NCBI GenBank assembly: GCA_936936565.1
Contig: CAKZIX010000146.1
Span: 1 to 49,550, forward strand
From: an uncultured Nocardiaceae bacterium
GTDB lineage: Bacteria; Actinomycetota; Actinomycetes; Mycobacteriales; Mycobacteriaceae
DNA: 49,550 nucleotides
Direction: 5' to 3'
The notes under the pieces were generated by a model that ran no database searches, was not told where the DNA came from, and worked only from the letters and a program-made list of their open reading frames with translations. Below are positions 49,196 to 49,550 of the stretch, piece after piece; the first letter of the stretch is position 1, and each line of letters opens with the position of its first letter. The position numbers were made by a program, and so were the translations under genes.

Positions 49196-49550
49196 TCAGC
49201 CGATGTCGACGGGGTCTATCTGCACCCGCAGCGGGGCGTCGGTCTTGCGGGCCGAGCGGACGCGGAGCGCGGCCGCCAGCGCGCGAGCCAGCACGGCACC
49301 ACCGCTGCGCGGTGCCCGCAACAGCATGCGTTCGACCTCGACGGGTTCGGCACCGTCGGAGCCGAACGGCTTGCGCGCGCCGGGCGGCAGCGGTACCGGA
49401 CCCAAAACCTCGGTCCCGGATGGTAATTCGGCCGTCTCGAGCAGTGTTGCGATCGCCTCTCCGGCGCCGTCGACGGCCGCCACCCGCACCGCGGGCGGGA
49501 AGTGCACTTCGGCGCGCTCGGCCAGCTGGGCCGCGGCGTGCCCGACGACG
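49196..49550 (-). CDS. priA: PriA, primosomal protein N' (C-terminal part only)
   Basis: The last 117 residues or so of the replication-restart protein PriA; the 5' part lies beyond the window. It carries the C-terminal domain recognisable in actinobacterial PriA: HFPPAVRVAAVDG, LPSGTEVLGPVPLPPGA and the terminal RVQIDPVDIG. The helicase motifs are not in this part, and actinobacterial PriA is known to lack intact ones. priA-fmt proximity is as in M. tuberculosis, but here about 6.6 kb of accessory genes separate priA from def-fmt. Confidence 0.9.
   Translation of the reverse strand, partial: VVGHAAAQLAERAEVHFPPAVRVAAVDGAGEAIATLLETAELPSGTEVLGPVPLPPGARKPFGSDGAEPVEVERMLLRAPRSGGAVLARALAAALRVRSARKTDAPLRVQIDPVDIG

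Noticed and set aside
1..49550. CRISPR arrays, tRNA or rRNA genes, insertion sequences
   Set aside because: No regularly spaced direct repeats, cloverleaf sequences, transposase motifs or terminal repeats were recognised on either strand by reading; very weak candidates could be missed without a search tool.

Overview
This window is a high-GC (roughly two-thirds G+C by eye) chromosomal segment from an actinobacterium of the mycolic-acid group (Mycobacteriales; a Nocardia/Rhodococcus/Gordonia-type organism fits best). The evidence is gene content and order. The series sufC-sufD-sufB-sufR / mptB-ABC-ctaA / qor / ctaB / tkt-tal-zwf-opcA-pgl / secG-tpiA-pgk-gap / whiA-yvcK-rapZ / uvrC / PH protein-ribH-ribBA-ribE-ribD / rpe-rsmB-fmt-def / priA follows the Rv1402-Rv1463 region of Mycobacterium tuberculosis as I remember it. 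MptB also implies lipomannan/lipoarabinomannan. No tRNA, rRNA, CRISPR array, insertion sequence or phage gene was seen.

Layout. (1) 1-3.9 kb, minus strand: the suf Fe-S assembly operon behind its repressor sufR. SufC is cut by the window edge. (2) 4.0-8.4 kb, plus: mptB, a two-gene ABC exporter and heme A synthase ctaA. (3) 8.4-12.2 kb: a CYTH protein, an unknown small protein, a quinone oxidoreductase coupled to a 60-aa acidic protein, a DJ-1/PfpI protein, and ctaB on the minus strand. (4) 12.4-18.9 kb, plus: a compact pentose-phosphate operon. (5) 19.0-26.4 kb: an SRPBCC protein (plus), then two minus-strand blocks, gap-pgk-tpiA-secG and rapZ-yvcK-whiA, separated by a 5'-truncated MarR gene. 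(6) 26.5-29.2 kb: a 31-codon small ORF and an 844-aa membrane patatin, lying between rapZ and uvrC, which adjoin each other in M. tuberculosis. (7) 29.2-33.5 kb: uvrC, a lipoprotein gamma-glutamyltranspeptidase and a tiny helix-hairpin-helix protein. (8) 33.5-39.0 kb, minus: a PH-domain protein, the riboflavin genes and rpe, with an AraC-type regulator between ribD and rpe. (9) 39.1-42.4 kb, minus: YjbR, rsmB, fmt and def. (10) 42.5-49.1 kb: an accessory block between def and priA, holding a second tiny helix-hairpin-helix-like protein, a secreted lipase, a PadR regulator with a large palindromic operator, a 2H phosphoesterase and a 1269-aa helicase-nuclease. (11) The C-terminal end of priA closes the window.

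How the genes work together. The pentose-phosphate and lower-glycolysis operons supply NADPH, pentoses and trioses, and rpe belongs to the same pathway. CtaA and CtaB make heme A and heme O for cytochrome oxidase. Suf supplies Fe-S clusters under a SufR operator visible at its start codon. YvcK, RapZ and WhiA form the conserved actinobacterial trio next to uvrC. Many genes lack a Shine-Dalgarno sequence and instead have a TANNNT -10 box 6-7 nt before the start codon, the leaderless-mRNA layout of actinobacteria; I used this to choose several starts. The best candidates for undescribed biology are the DUF4011-type helicase-nuclease bracketed by two unlike hairpins, the small ORF plus patatin insertion, and the PadR operator.
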